Assembly: GCA_030533445.1 (NCBI GenBank)
Contig: CM060062.1
Coordinates: forward strand, 18,866,164 to 18,930,163
Reading direction: 5' to 3'
DNA from: Cyprinodon diabolis
Lineage: Eukaryota > Chordata > Actinopteri > Cyprinodontiformes > Cyprinodontidae
DNA length: 64,000 bases
A program made the translations under genes and the position numbers. Below the pieces are notes generated by a model. The model saw only the letters and a list, made by a program, of their open reading frames with translations. It was not told where the DNA came from and searched no databases. Below are positions 24,901 to 36,900 of the stretch, in pieces (position 1 is the stretch's first letter; the number at the start of each line of letters is the position of its first letter).

Positions 24901-27900
24901 CATCCATCCATCCATCCATCCATCCTTCACTCATTCATCCATCCATCCTCCACTCATCCATCCATCCATCCACTCATCCATCCATCCTTCCTCCATCCAT
25001 CCATCCATCCATCCATTCATCCCTACATCCTCCACTCATTCATCCATCCATCCTCCACTCATCCATCCATCCACTCATCCATCCATCCATCCATCCATCC
25101 ATCCATCCTTCACTCATTCATCCATCCATCCTCCACTCATCCATCCATCCATCCACTCATCCATCCATCCTTCCTCCATCCATCCATCCATCCATTCATC
25201 CCTCCATCCTCCACTCATTCATCCATCCATCCTCCACTCATCCATCCATCCACTCATCCATCCATCCATCCATCCATCCTTCACTCATCCATCCATCCAT
25301 CGATCCATCCTCCACTCATCCATCCATCCTTCCTCCATCCATCCATCCAATCATCCATCCATCCATCCTCCACTCATCCATCCATCCATCCTCCACTCAT
25401 CCATCCATCCACTCATCCATCCATCCATCCATCCATCCTTCACTCATCCATCCATCCATCGATCCATCCTCCACTCATCCATCCATCCTTCCTCCATCCA
25501 TCCATCCATCCAATCATCCATCCATCCATCCTCCACTCATCCATCATCCATCCATCCATCCATCCATCCATCCATTCATCCTCCACTCATCCATCCATCC
25601 ATCCTCCACTCATCCATCCATCCTTCATCCATCCATCCATCCATCCTCCACTCATCCATCCATCCATCCACTCATCCATCCATCCATCCTCCACTCATCC
25701 ATCCATCCATCCTCCACTCATCCATCCATCCTTCATCCATCCATCCATCCATCCTCCACTCATCCATCCATCCATCCATCCACTCATCCATCCATCCATC
25801 CTCCACTCATCCATCCATCCATCCATCCATCCACTCATCCATCCATCCACCCACTCATCCATCCATCCTCCACTCATCCATCCATCCTTCCTCCATCCAT
25901 CCATCCATCCATCCATCCATCCACTCATCCATCCATCCACCCACTCATCCATCCATCCTCCACTCATCCATCCATCCTTCCTCCATCCATCCATCCATCC
26001 TCCACTCATCCATCCATCCTTCCTCCATCCATCCATCCATCCATCCATCCATCCATCCATCCTCCACTCATCCATCATCCATCCATCCATCCATCCATCC
26101 ATCCTCCACTCATCCATCCATCCATCCATCCTCCACTCATCCATCCTCCACTCATCCATCCATCCTTCATCCATCCATCCATCCATCCTCCACTCATCCA
26201 TCCATCCATCCATCCATCCATCCACCCACTCATCCATCCATCCTCCACTCATCCATCAATCCTTCCTCCATCCATCCATCCATCCTCCACTCATCCATCA
26301 TCCATCCATCCATCCATCCTCCACTCATCCATCCATCCATCCATCCTCCACTCATCCATCCTCCACTCATCCATCCATCCTTCATCCATCCATCCATCCA
26401 TCCATCCATCCATCCATCCTCCACTCATCCATCCATCCATCCATCCATCCTCCACTCATCCATCCATCCATCCACTCATCCATCCATCCACCCACTCATC
26501 CATCCATCCATCCATCCATCCATCCATCCATCCATCCACTCATCCATCCATCCACCCACTCATCCATCCATCCATCCATCCATCCTATGAATTACTCTGC
26601 ATTACACGTCTAAAAGTACAAGTACTAGAGTGTACATTGCTAAGTACATTGCTTGATCTTCTCTAAGTCGGGAAGCAATATGAAATTTGGACAGGAACAT
26701 TTTTTGTTAGCCATCTTTCTTGGTTCCCAGGTTGGAGTTTAATTTTTTTTTTAAAGTGTGCAGTGACCCTTCTTCAGAAGCTGCCCTGGTTCACCAAACC
26801 TTCAAGATGAAGGCTATCAACAGCTCGTGATTGAACAAGTGGGCTGCATGTGACCCAGCTCAAAGTTACTGTGACTCTATGGGAAGCTAAAGCTGATTAC
26901 TGTGACAGTCTGGCCCTGCAATCTGTCTGAGGACTTCCACTTCAGTTCAGCTCACAAGTCGCCTAGTAAAGCAATTTCCTGAACTCGATCAATTCCAAAT
27001 TACTTGTTAGCACGTCAACATTTTCATATCAAGCCCTGCTTTTAGAGGACAGGATTTGACCAGGCATGGCAGAAAATATGTACCTCTGGAGTTTGTTTGA
27101 TGTGCAGCAATACTGTCAGACATGGTGAAATTTTTCCCTTTGCCCTGACTTTTAAGCAGAGATTTAGACTGGAAAAAAGATTTGATGTCAACTTTGGTTT
27201 GAGTGGTATATTCTTTCTATTTCTTTTTCTTCATGCTGTCAATTTTAGTGTGCAACTGAATCTGCTGAGTTTACTATTTATTTTTAATATGGATAAAAAA
27301 GAAAATTGGTTGTAAAGAAGTATTTGTAACTTTTAATAGACTAGTAACAACTTTCATTTACAAGGGTCTTACTCATACCTTTTAATTGCCAAGTGCTGAT
27401 CATACCAATCACATTCAAGTAGGTTGTAATTAACTTTAAATGATTGTGCAACCAGTTATAATTACACTGCATTATGTGATGATGCAACCATGGTCGATGT
27501 ATTGCAGAGGGATATTTGATGCCATGTGAAAAACATACCGGTACATCTTTTTTTAATGACCTTGGGTCATTGTATTCATTACTTGTCCAGCAGTGCTGTC
27601 TTTTTCTGCAATGTTATATCACCTAAAACATATCACCTACAGCTTCTAAATAATCTGATCAGAAGTAATTCAAAAACCTGCTTTAGGAAAAATCTATTTT
27701 AATAATTATCAGATAACAAAAATCTCATTTCAATTCCAAAGATTTGTTTTAAGCCACAAAATGATCCTTACTGTTCCTACTCAAATCATGCCTCATGCAT
27801 AGTTTCCATTCAAATCATTCAACGTGACTCAAGCATCCATGCAAAAAGCAGATGGTAACAGCGACCTGCTGCTACAGCTAAACGATCAATGGCTGGTAAT

Positions 27901-30900
27901 GATCGACCACGGCAGAAAGTTGTCAAATGTTACGTAGGATGCTGCTTAGTGACATAATCTATCTGAAGATAAAAATGCCTTTAATTATCTGCCAGATCTT
28001 TAAGATGTATTAAATATACAATAATTGGTTTTCCAGATGTTTTCCAAATGTGCTGCAAAGGACTTTTTTAATCACACATATTTTTGGCAAATTACAACTA
28101 GCAAATTACAACTACTGATTATATAAAGAGTTTCATTTTTGTATTTTAAGGATAAAGAAAGCTACAAATTAATCTTGTTTAAAATGATGAAAAGTGTGTA
28201 TGTACAAAAACCATCAAAGAAAATGTCTTAAAATCGATCCACCTTGACATGCTAACTAATGCTAGGTCCTGTAGTCTCTACTTATTTCCCCTTCTCTGGT
28301 AATCCTAGTTTTAATGTTCAGTCTATCAGCAACATGCTGTTCTCAGGTTTGTCCTTCACATCATACTGGCAAACAAAACCAAGGCCTGCTTTTAACTGTG
28401 AGAGTCTGTTTAAAACATAACACTTAAATTGTTGTTTTGATTTATTTACATCCAATAAGAGTATATTTTTTAGTAGTTTTTATTGTATTTACTGTGTTTT
28501 TTGCGAATCTTTCAATTTCTTCATTGTGGAAAAGTATTTGTATTTGAATAAATGAACTGGCAATCCATCAGTTAGTTTATTTATTTATTTATTTATTTAT
28601 TTCTGTATTTTTTAATAACTTTTATCTTTTGCAGACATTAAAAATGTAAATGTTGAAGAGTCATATGGCAGCTTTGCACATAGGATTTCTCTGATCAGTC
28701 GGCCCCAGTTACCCTAATTGTTGGTGATCTTTGCCCATATGTGCAACCAATCTTATCTGCCTACACAGAAGTCTGAAAACAAGCCCCTGTTTATGTTCTA
28801 AACCTTTCATTAATACACTGCAGCACTATTTGAGTGTTTTTCAGTAAAATAAGATTGGAACATTCAAGGTTTAATGTGACTTTATAACCCCTGAATATGC
28901 CATTTATATAAAAAAAAAATCATCTGTAGGTCTAACATATTAGACCTATCACAGCTTTTCCTAGCATCAGGCACCCTGGATTAGCTCAGTCATTACATTG
29001 CTTCTCTTCAGCCTGTTGTCAGCAGGTGTAACCATCACATCTGCAGATCAGTAGCGAGTTGATGCCATCGTTCCCTCTCACCGTGGAGGGAGTGTCTCCT
29101 GGCTGTAAGAGAGCAGCGTTTCTTCTGCATCGCCGCTGTTTCCTAAGCCGGCCCCAATGTGTCACTCACTGCAGCTTTTCCTGCTGCTGCCAGCTACAGT
29201 AGATAGTCTTGTTTGCAGCAGGAATGGTTCCCATGCCGACGAATGGACCGAGCCCTGAGCAGCCTGTAGCACTATGTAGCCTGACCTTGATCATCAACTT
29301 GAGAGCACAACTGCAGCTAGCTGGCAATAACAGCGAATTGCATCCTGTGTAAACTTCACGTGTGAAAAATACTCTTATCTTTGTGTTGATATTCTTTTAA
29401 GTTTGAAAGGTAATACAGAGGAGGATAGATGTAAAGCAGAGTGTGGTTTCATTTTTCTGCAGTGATGCACGTGTCTGTGTCTCATCGGCTCTTGGTTTCT
29501 GCTGCAGGTTTTCTCTTGACTTTGTGTAGAGCTTCTAAAAATAACACTAAAAGCATCGCTACCCTCATTAATAATGTATTCAAACTGCATGGGGCGAGGG
29601 AGGAGGTAAAAGTCAAAGCATCATAGGAGGGAAGTCATCAGAAAAAAGAATGAAAAAGGAAATTCTTATAAAAATCTGAATCTGTAAATAGGGTTCCACT
29701 GTTATCAAGGTGAAAAAATATCATTTGCCTATTATGTCTTGAATATTCAGTCCAAGCTGACCTTTCTTCTATCTGCTTCTTCACAGTCAATAAGCACAAA
29801 CCATGGATCGAAACGACGTACCATGGGATTGTGACAGAGAATGATGACAAAGTTATTCTGGACCCTCCTCTAATTGCGCTGGACAAAGATGCTCCTTTAC
29901 GCTATGCAGGTGAGTAAAAACGTTTAAAGCTGCTGCCGCTCCTTCACTAATTCATAATCAAACATAGCTGATATTACTTCTTGCTCCTCTCTGAGTAAAT
30001 TAAAAAGAAAGCAATGTTCCTCTGCTCCTGGATGCAAAACAACTGGTGATGTTTAATGTTAAAAGACTGTTGATGAATTATTCATTTATCTAATTCTTTA
30101 TTCTTACTAAATAAAATAGAAACTGGCTTTGAAATGCCACATGGTTAATGTATGAAGGTCTTCCTCTCTGCAGCTGATTTTATTATGTATATGTTTTAAT
30201 CCCTCCCATAATAAAGTTTGTATCTGATATAAACTGTATGCTCTTTCTTTCATGTAAAAGAGCAGCTGACTCAGCTATGATGAGACCAGGAACTGTTTAA
30301 TGACCTTGTTGCTTTAATTATCATTTAATACTCTGCGGTAGCACACACGTGTGGCTCAAAGGCATCCATACCATAAGATTTTTATGACTTGCCTTTTATA
30401 TTGATGAACATCTGGCTGCCATCCCCCCAATTTGGCCTTTTCATTTATCAGATCAAAATGTGGTTCTTTTTTTTATTTTTATTTTTTTTTATTTCATTCC
30501 TCCCAGTGGAGAACCACAGTTATGAGAAAATCCTTTGCCCCTGGTGTTTTTAATCATCTCAGCATAGACTCTGGTAAGGTGTAAAAGCACCACATGCTTT
30601 TATTACCCTTCATATGATCATTATAATCTCAGGTTACTTGTTCTGTATCACTCTAGCTTTCAGGTTTTGAGATGTAATTCTGATACAATAATTAAGAAGA
30701 AGGTGATAGCTATAGCAATGGGCCCCCAGAAAATAATATAAAGCTTGTTTTCTGTATGACGTTCATCTCCATTTACAGCAAATTAGTGCTGAATCCACAG
30801 CTCGGTGCATCCACTGCTTTGAACTGCAGCAGCTCCTTTTGATGAGCTTAAGAACAAACTGTCCGTCCCTCTGAACTGGCCTTGTGTCTCTATCTGTGGA

Positions 30901-33900
30901 GACAGAGTGAGCAGCCGGGCTTCACGAGGAGGCAGGGGGCCGCTCCTCCATCACGCCAGATTCCCTGCATCTGTGCCAACTCAGAGGGTTCCCTGTTAAG
31001 CCAACCCACAGGCTTTTCAGACGCCCGATCAAATCCTCGCCTTTGAGTCAGATCACAGTGATCAAATGAATGTATACTGTAGAGGAGGAGTCGCCATGTG
31101 TGTCAGTATCAGGCTTTTAGCTAGGAATATTTCATATCGTGTACACCTTGGGGTATCCTTCTCCATAAAATTTTAAAATTTAGACTCTGAAACACTATTT
31201 CCTGCAATTTGAGCTTGAATGCAGCTAACTTTTTTTACTTTGTTACAACACTACTTTTGCCCTGATCATGGGAAGTATGTGTGCTTGACTATAGGTGGAA
31301 ATTTCATAAGGAAGTCATGAGATAATTTTTAGGTACAATATTATTATTCATAATTCAAACAATCAGAAAGTGTTACTGCTAAAGGTGAAACTGCGTTGTT
31401 AAATGACAACTATCCCCAGTTGTCATATACGTCAGCCTTTTTTTCCCCCCCCATTCCACAGGCAGTATTGTCCCAAAGGAAAAGTAAAAACCCTCCAAAA
31501 TAATCATATAGTATAGTACATTTGAAAGCCCGCCGGCACCGCATGGACCCACAAATAATAAAGTGCTACACGACCCATGATCCCAAAGTGTACACACAGA
31601 GTTTATAACAGAGGCAGTAAAGAACATTGCCTCATGCTCACATCCAGTGCGTGCCGCTCTCACAGATAAAGAGCTGTAAATTGGCAGGAGTAAGAAGGTT
31701 TGCCTCGTTGCTTAAAAGGTTACTGTTGTCTGGATATTCTTGAATCAGTTTATTTTTAAGATGTAAAGTTAATAAATAAGAAAATATATATAATTTTAAT
31801 TCATGCTGTAAATCTTTTCATTTATACCCTTGCTTGCACCCATGATAAAATGTGAGGTAAAGGTTTCAACCCGTAGATGTACATTTTATAGGAGTACCTG
31901 CGGGATACCCACGTGTACCTGACCTCGTGCAGGACTCTGCCATGTGGATATTAGATATTTCACCAATAACAGCGTCTATCTACGCTGCCTGAGCTTAGCC
32001 CGAGATTATGCAAGACTAGAAGGGGAATTCAGGCCTAGTGAAGAACCCATCTGCTAATTTTGAAAATTTAAGCGAAGTTTGCGTGGGAAAATTAGAGGCG
32101 TACCAGAGCCGTACATCCCAAAAACAGGCGTACAATTTCTACTATTATTAGTAAACGCCCGTATTCATTGCTAGCTAAAAGCCTAGTTAGGATGGATGGG
32201 TTAATTTAACGCTTTATTAAAACAAAACAAAAACAAAATTTCTTTATGTGTAAACCATTTGGGTCTGTGCCCTTTACGAATTCAGGTCAGGGCATGCAAA
32301 AATTATTCTTTTGGTCGATATGCAATGTATGATCCAAAACGTCCCCCAAATACCCCTTGGAAACGCAGGATGTGCAGCAACATCATCATGCTGTCCTGAA
32401 GAGGCTTTAACAGACATGAGGAGCTTCACCTTCCAGGAGGACAGTGATCATGATTAACAGCTGAAGCCAGACCTTTATACAAAAGCATATCATGTGGTGA
32501 TGGTCTAGTCAAAGTCCAGACCTAAACCCATCTGAGAATCTGTTTTAACACTAGTAAATGGATATCCACCGAGACTTTCCACCTATACTGACTGAGCTGA
32601 GCTAGGATCTAGCCCAAGAAACAAATTAAAAATATTTCAACCTTTAGATATTAAGTTTGAGATAACTTAAGATATGTTTTGGCTGCTCTGATCCCTCCAG
32701 GAAGGCGCCTGAGACCACAGCACCACGATGTCCTGTAGGTTCTATATGAGTCCATTTGTTAGTCCATCAATCCTTCACTGGACAGTCTACTGGCCAGAAA
32801 ATAATTATTTTCCCTCCTGAAAGGAAAAACTGATTTATGGTGAAACTCATTAACTGACATTCTTATTAATTTATCCTAATCACAGCTGAAGAGCAGACTT
32901 TCTCAAAGATTTAAAGCATACAGTTAAAGAGAATACAGAGAGTGGGATTATTTCTTTTAATTACATTTGTCATTGTACTGTCATCTTCAATTTGTGAATC
33001 ATTCCCTTTTTTTTTACTTGGAGAGACCCTCATGTTTATCTCGAGCTTTTCTTTGTCTTAGTCTACAGCTCAAATATGTATCTTATTTTCCTCAATGTGT
33101 CTTCTAACTTTCCTCTTATCTGGGTTTATCTCCTCTCCCCTCCATGTAGAGAGTTTTGAGGTGACCCTCACTGAAGAAGGTGATCGCGGGCTTTTTTTTT
33201 CTTCTGCTTTGTGCTTTTTTTCATTTTCTTACTATTAACCCACTAACATTAAAGCAGCATCCACACTTTTTACACAGAAATTCCAATTATGCTCTGTAAT
33301 TGACCTCCTCGTTATTATTTCTTTTTTTTTTTTGGTTTGTTTTCTTGCCGTTCTTTTTTTCCTCACCTTGAATTTGTTTAAAGAGCTGCAACAGCTGGAT
33401 GAAAAGTGTGATGTGGGGCTGATTGCTCTTAGAAATATCTGTGCATGAGACATCCATTGCAGTTTGCAGACCCTAACAGTTTATCAGCTGTCACCTCCAG
33501 AAAAAAAAAACGTCTTGAAAACAGGAGTCTCTCTGTTGCCATTTTCTTCTTATAATGACTTGGCAGCTTAAGAAATGTTTACCCACGAACTAAATTTTAA
33601 ATCCAAGCCGAAACTCACTCCAAAATCTGTCATAAACTGAAATAAAAAATATCAAACTAGGTACAGATTCCTAAAGGTACTAAGCCTCCTCATTGTAGAG
33701 CTTTTCTTTTATAGCTTGAGAGTAACTCCTGCAGGTTTCTGAATTTGCTGAGATTGTTAACCAATGCAAACTCTCTCTGCTGCAAAGCTTCTGTTTTTCT
33801 GCATCCCTTGCCTCGTTGGATCTCTTTGAGTTAATTCTCCGCCACTAATCTCTACCATTAGCATGGCTGCAGTCGTTTGATGTGGATGTCAAGCAAGTGG

Positions 33901-36900
33901 ATATTTCTAACCCCAGTTCTCATCCAGAGCTTTTTGTTTGGGTCCTGTTGTCGTGCTGGTTTAGTTCTGTATGATTTCTGGATTCATTTTGCAGTTATTT
34001 TTGGATGAGAGGCAGGCAGAATTACACAGGAAGACTTTCTTTAACTCTTTACTGGAAGTGTTTTCTGAAATTCTATTTCTTTTGCAGATTTTGTGGGGGG
34101 TTGATTGATGGATTGGTGTCGTATCACCTTTATGTTTAATTCTTATTTGATATTGTTTATCCATAATATAAGTCATGACCTAATTCTGCTTCCTTTCAAT
34201 GCTTTTATCTTCATATTCACTTTGTTAAGCTTCTTTTTTCACAACTTTGGTTTTATTACAACATCCTGAGTACTCCTGTGAAATGCCTGTCCACATTTTT
34301 ATTACTATTATTTTTAGTTTCTTCCTGCATGTCTGGATGCACTGTTTTTCAAGTGGCTTGAAAATTGAAATAAAACGACCTTAAACCTGCCACTCCCTCA
34401 CCCACACGAGGTGCCGTTTGACTTCCTCCACAGACTCCATGCACTTCAGCCTAAAACCCCCACTGGTTCCCAAAATCTGTGGCTGTTTATTTATTTTGCC
34501 TGGATGTATTCCTTTTTCCCCAGTTGAAATTTTTTTTGTTTTTCTAAAATATCGAAACTCCTCATCATTTGTGCTGAGCCAAACTCCCTCCTTTTTGACT
34601 CTCAACGTGTTCAGGTGAGATTTGCGGCTTCAGGATCCACGGGCAGGACGTCCCCTTTGAGGCAGTGGTCCTGGACAAGTCCACTGGTGAGGGGGTCATC
34701 AGGGCAAAAGAAAAACTGGACTGTGAGCTACAAAAGGAGCACACCTTCACCATCCAGGCCTACGACTGTGGAGAGGGTCCTGATGGGGCCAACATAAAGA
34801 AATCACACAAGTGAGTGAACTTTTCACACCTCCCTCTATTTCATCTGATGATAATAAAGACAGTTTTTATGATAATCTAACAAGGCTTAAAGCTACAGTG
34901 TGTAATAATTACAGGGATATACAGTCAGAAATGTAATATATTATACATAACTATGTTATTTATCATCATCTACGAGCTCAGCCTCTTAACCTTAATATTT
35001 GCGTTGCCTTAGAATTCGTTATTTATAATTACATAGGAGCGGGTCTCGCAGCCATGGAGGCAGACATCTTTGCGCTACGGCAGCGCAGAGCCAACAAACT
35101 AGCGATTGCGATATCGCCCATTACGCTCGAAAGTAACTACGGCAAGTTGAGAGAGATGAACTGAGACGGTACTGAACACACAGACTAATGAAATACTATC
35201 TGTAAAATTATCTATGTAAACAAACCTCATCACTTGAGAAGGTAGGTGATGCGGATGTCGTGGAAGACATTTTGTCCCGTAACGCTCGCCGTACTGTTGG
35301 GGGGGAGAAGCGGTGGGGGGGAGATGTTCATGTTGCTGCGGTCTGCAGTCTGGACGTTAGATGTCGCTGAAAATTACACACTGTAGCTTTAATTTATACA
35401 AATTTACAAAACATAAGCTATTTTATCTCAGCTACGATAAATATTATTTCTGTTTGCTACATACCACAATGCTATTACTAATTATTCAATTTCCATAGGC
35501 ATTGATTTAAATGGAGTAACACGTGACTGCAGCTCAAACACAGCTTTGTTATGTGACATTATAAAAATCCTACCAAGACATCAGGAATAAAGCTGTTGGA
35601 TATGATCATATGAACCCCAAAGAAGAGAAGACTTGTGAAGAGGATCAGTGCAGCTGATATAAGACGTTTTCTCTTCCAACCGTCACATTACAGTTGCAAA
35701 GGTGCTCAGGGACAAAGGCCTGGAGACATATCCTGTGTTCTGATGAAACTAAGACTGAAGTTTTTGCCAGTAATGACAATAATTACATTTGTAGGATGAA
35801 CGGGGAAGAACAGATGGCATTATAAGGAAAGAACAATTTGTGGTAATACTGAAGAAATATCTCAATCATCTAGAAAATTTAAGCTTGTTCAAATAAGAAA
35901 AAAATTATTCAGTTATTCATTTTATTCAGTGTTTCAACTAGATATTAATCCTAATCCTAAATTTTAAAGCCTGCAAAGTATTTCACACAATCAATACTTA
36001 GTGATTGCACAGTAATGTTGCACATATTTAAACTGTATTAAGAAGTTCAGCTGAATTAACTGTCCTTAATGGCACAAAGATGAGGTTTTCAGTTGAACCT
36101 GGTATTTAAAATATGAACCATTGTTGCTCAGAAATGTTTGATGCTTTAGCCTTAAATGTGGTGCTGAAATCTGCAGGGTTTTTAAAATCAATATTTATTT
36201 TTGCCAATTCAAGGGTGAAAGTGTTAAAAATTCTAAATAGAATAAAACAATGGATTCGTGCAAATCAAAAACTTAAAAAAAGAAGAAAACAATGACTTTA
36301 ATGCTTAAAATTTTCTATTTTCTTACTTGTTTTTTTTGACACGATGAATAAGAAGTGTTTCCTCATTGAGTTTCTGGATAAATTAGCAGATAAAAACTCT
36401 TAGTGTGCTGATCGATTTGAACCAGATGATAACTTAGGTGACCTTTACAAGCTCAGATTAAGCCATATAATAATATTTAATCCAGAATTGAAGATAATTA
36501 GTTTCCTGCTCTTGACTCCATCTTCTCCTTGCTTAAAACAGGCTGTTTTAAAAAAATCCGAACACACTGAAAATAATTTAATTGGAGCACTTGGTATTAA
36601 AGAGACAAAGTTAACCACCTTGAGAGGATAATCATTGATATGATCCTATTGCTGTCTTTTTCAGGATTAAAAGCTTTTGCTAAAGTGCTCTGTTAAATAT
36701 CTGGCTGATAAAAATCTGAAAATCCAAATGTGTTCCTGTTCCTCTCAGGGCGACTGTTCACATCCAGGTGAACGACATCAACGAGTACTCACCAGTGTTC
36801 AAGGAGAAGACATACAAAGCCACCGTCATCGAAGGAAAGAAGTACGACAGCATCCTGAAGGTGGAGGCGGTGGATGCTGACTGCTCCTTCCAGTTCAGCC

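Larger units (their letters stand above)
9882..29786 (+). other. clstn1: clstn1 intron 1, transposon-rich
   Basis: About 19.9 kb. It holds a MITE (13.2-13.8 kb), an intact Tc1-like element (14.1-15.3 kb), a Tc1 remnant (17.4 kb), two related hAT-type elements (18.7 and 21.0 kb), a TA microsatellite and the ATCC array (23-26.6 kb). Between these, including about 9.9-13.1, 15.4-17.4, 19.4-20.9 and 26.7-29.7 kb, I see no coding exon or recognisable RNA gene. Confidence 0.8.
29910..34614 (+). other. clstn1: clstn1 introns 2 and 3
   Basis: The 30-nt microexon divides this interval. It holds a Tc1 remnant at 32.3 kb and an odd GC-richer stretch at about 31.86-32.17 kb with repeated 'gcgtac' phrases of unknown origin. 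Otherwise no gene or named element is seen. Confidence 0.6.
34811..36748 (+). other. clstn1: clstn1 intron 4
   Basis: Contains the TTAA MITE and a Tc1 remnant. The stretch 35.84-36.74 kb is AT-rich with nothing recognisable. Confidence 0.7.

Noticed and set aside
22955..26585. CRISPR-like array
   Set aside because: No constant repeat with unique spacers, and the host is a vertebrate; it is a diverged tetranucleotide satellite.
22962..26666. Long open frames up to 1211 residues, on both strands, in the ATCC array
   Set aside because: A 4-base repeat without stop codons stays open in every frame. The products are only His-Pro-Ser-Ile or Trp-Met-Asp-Gly repeats with no splice or start context.
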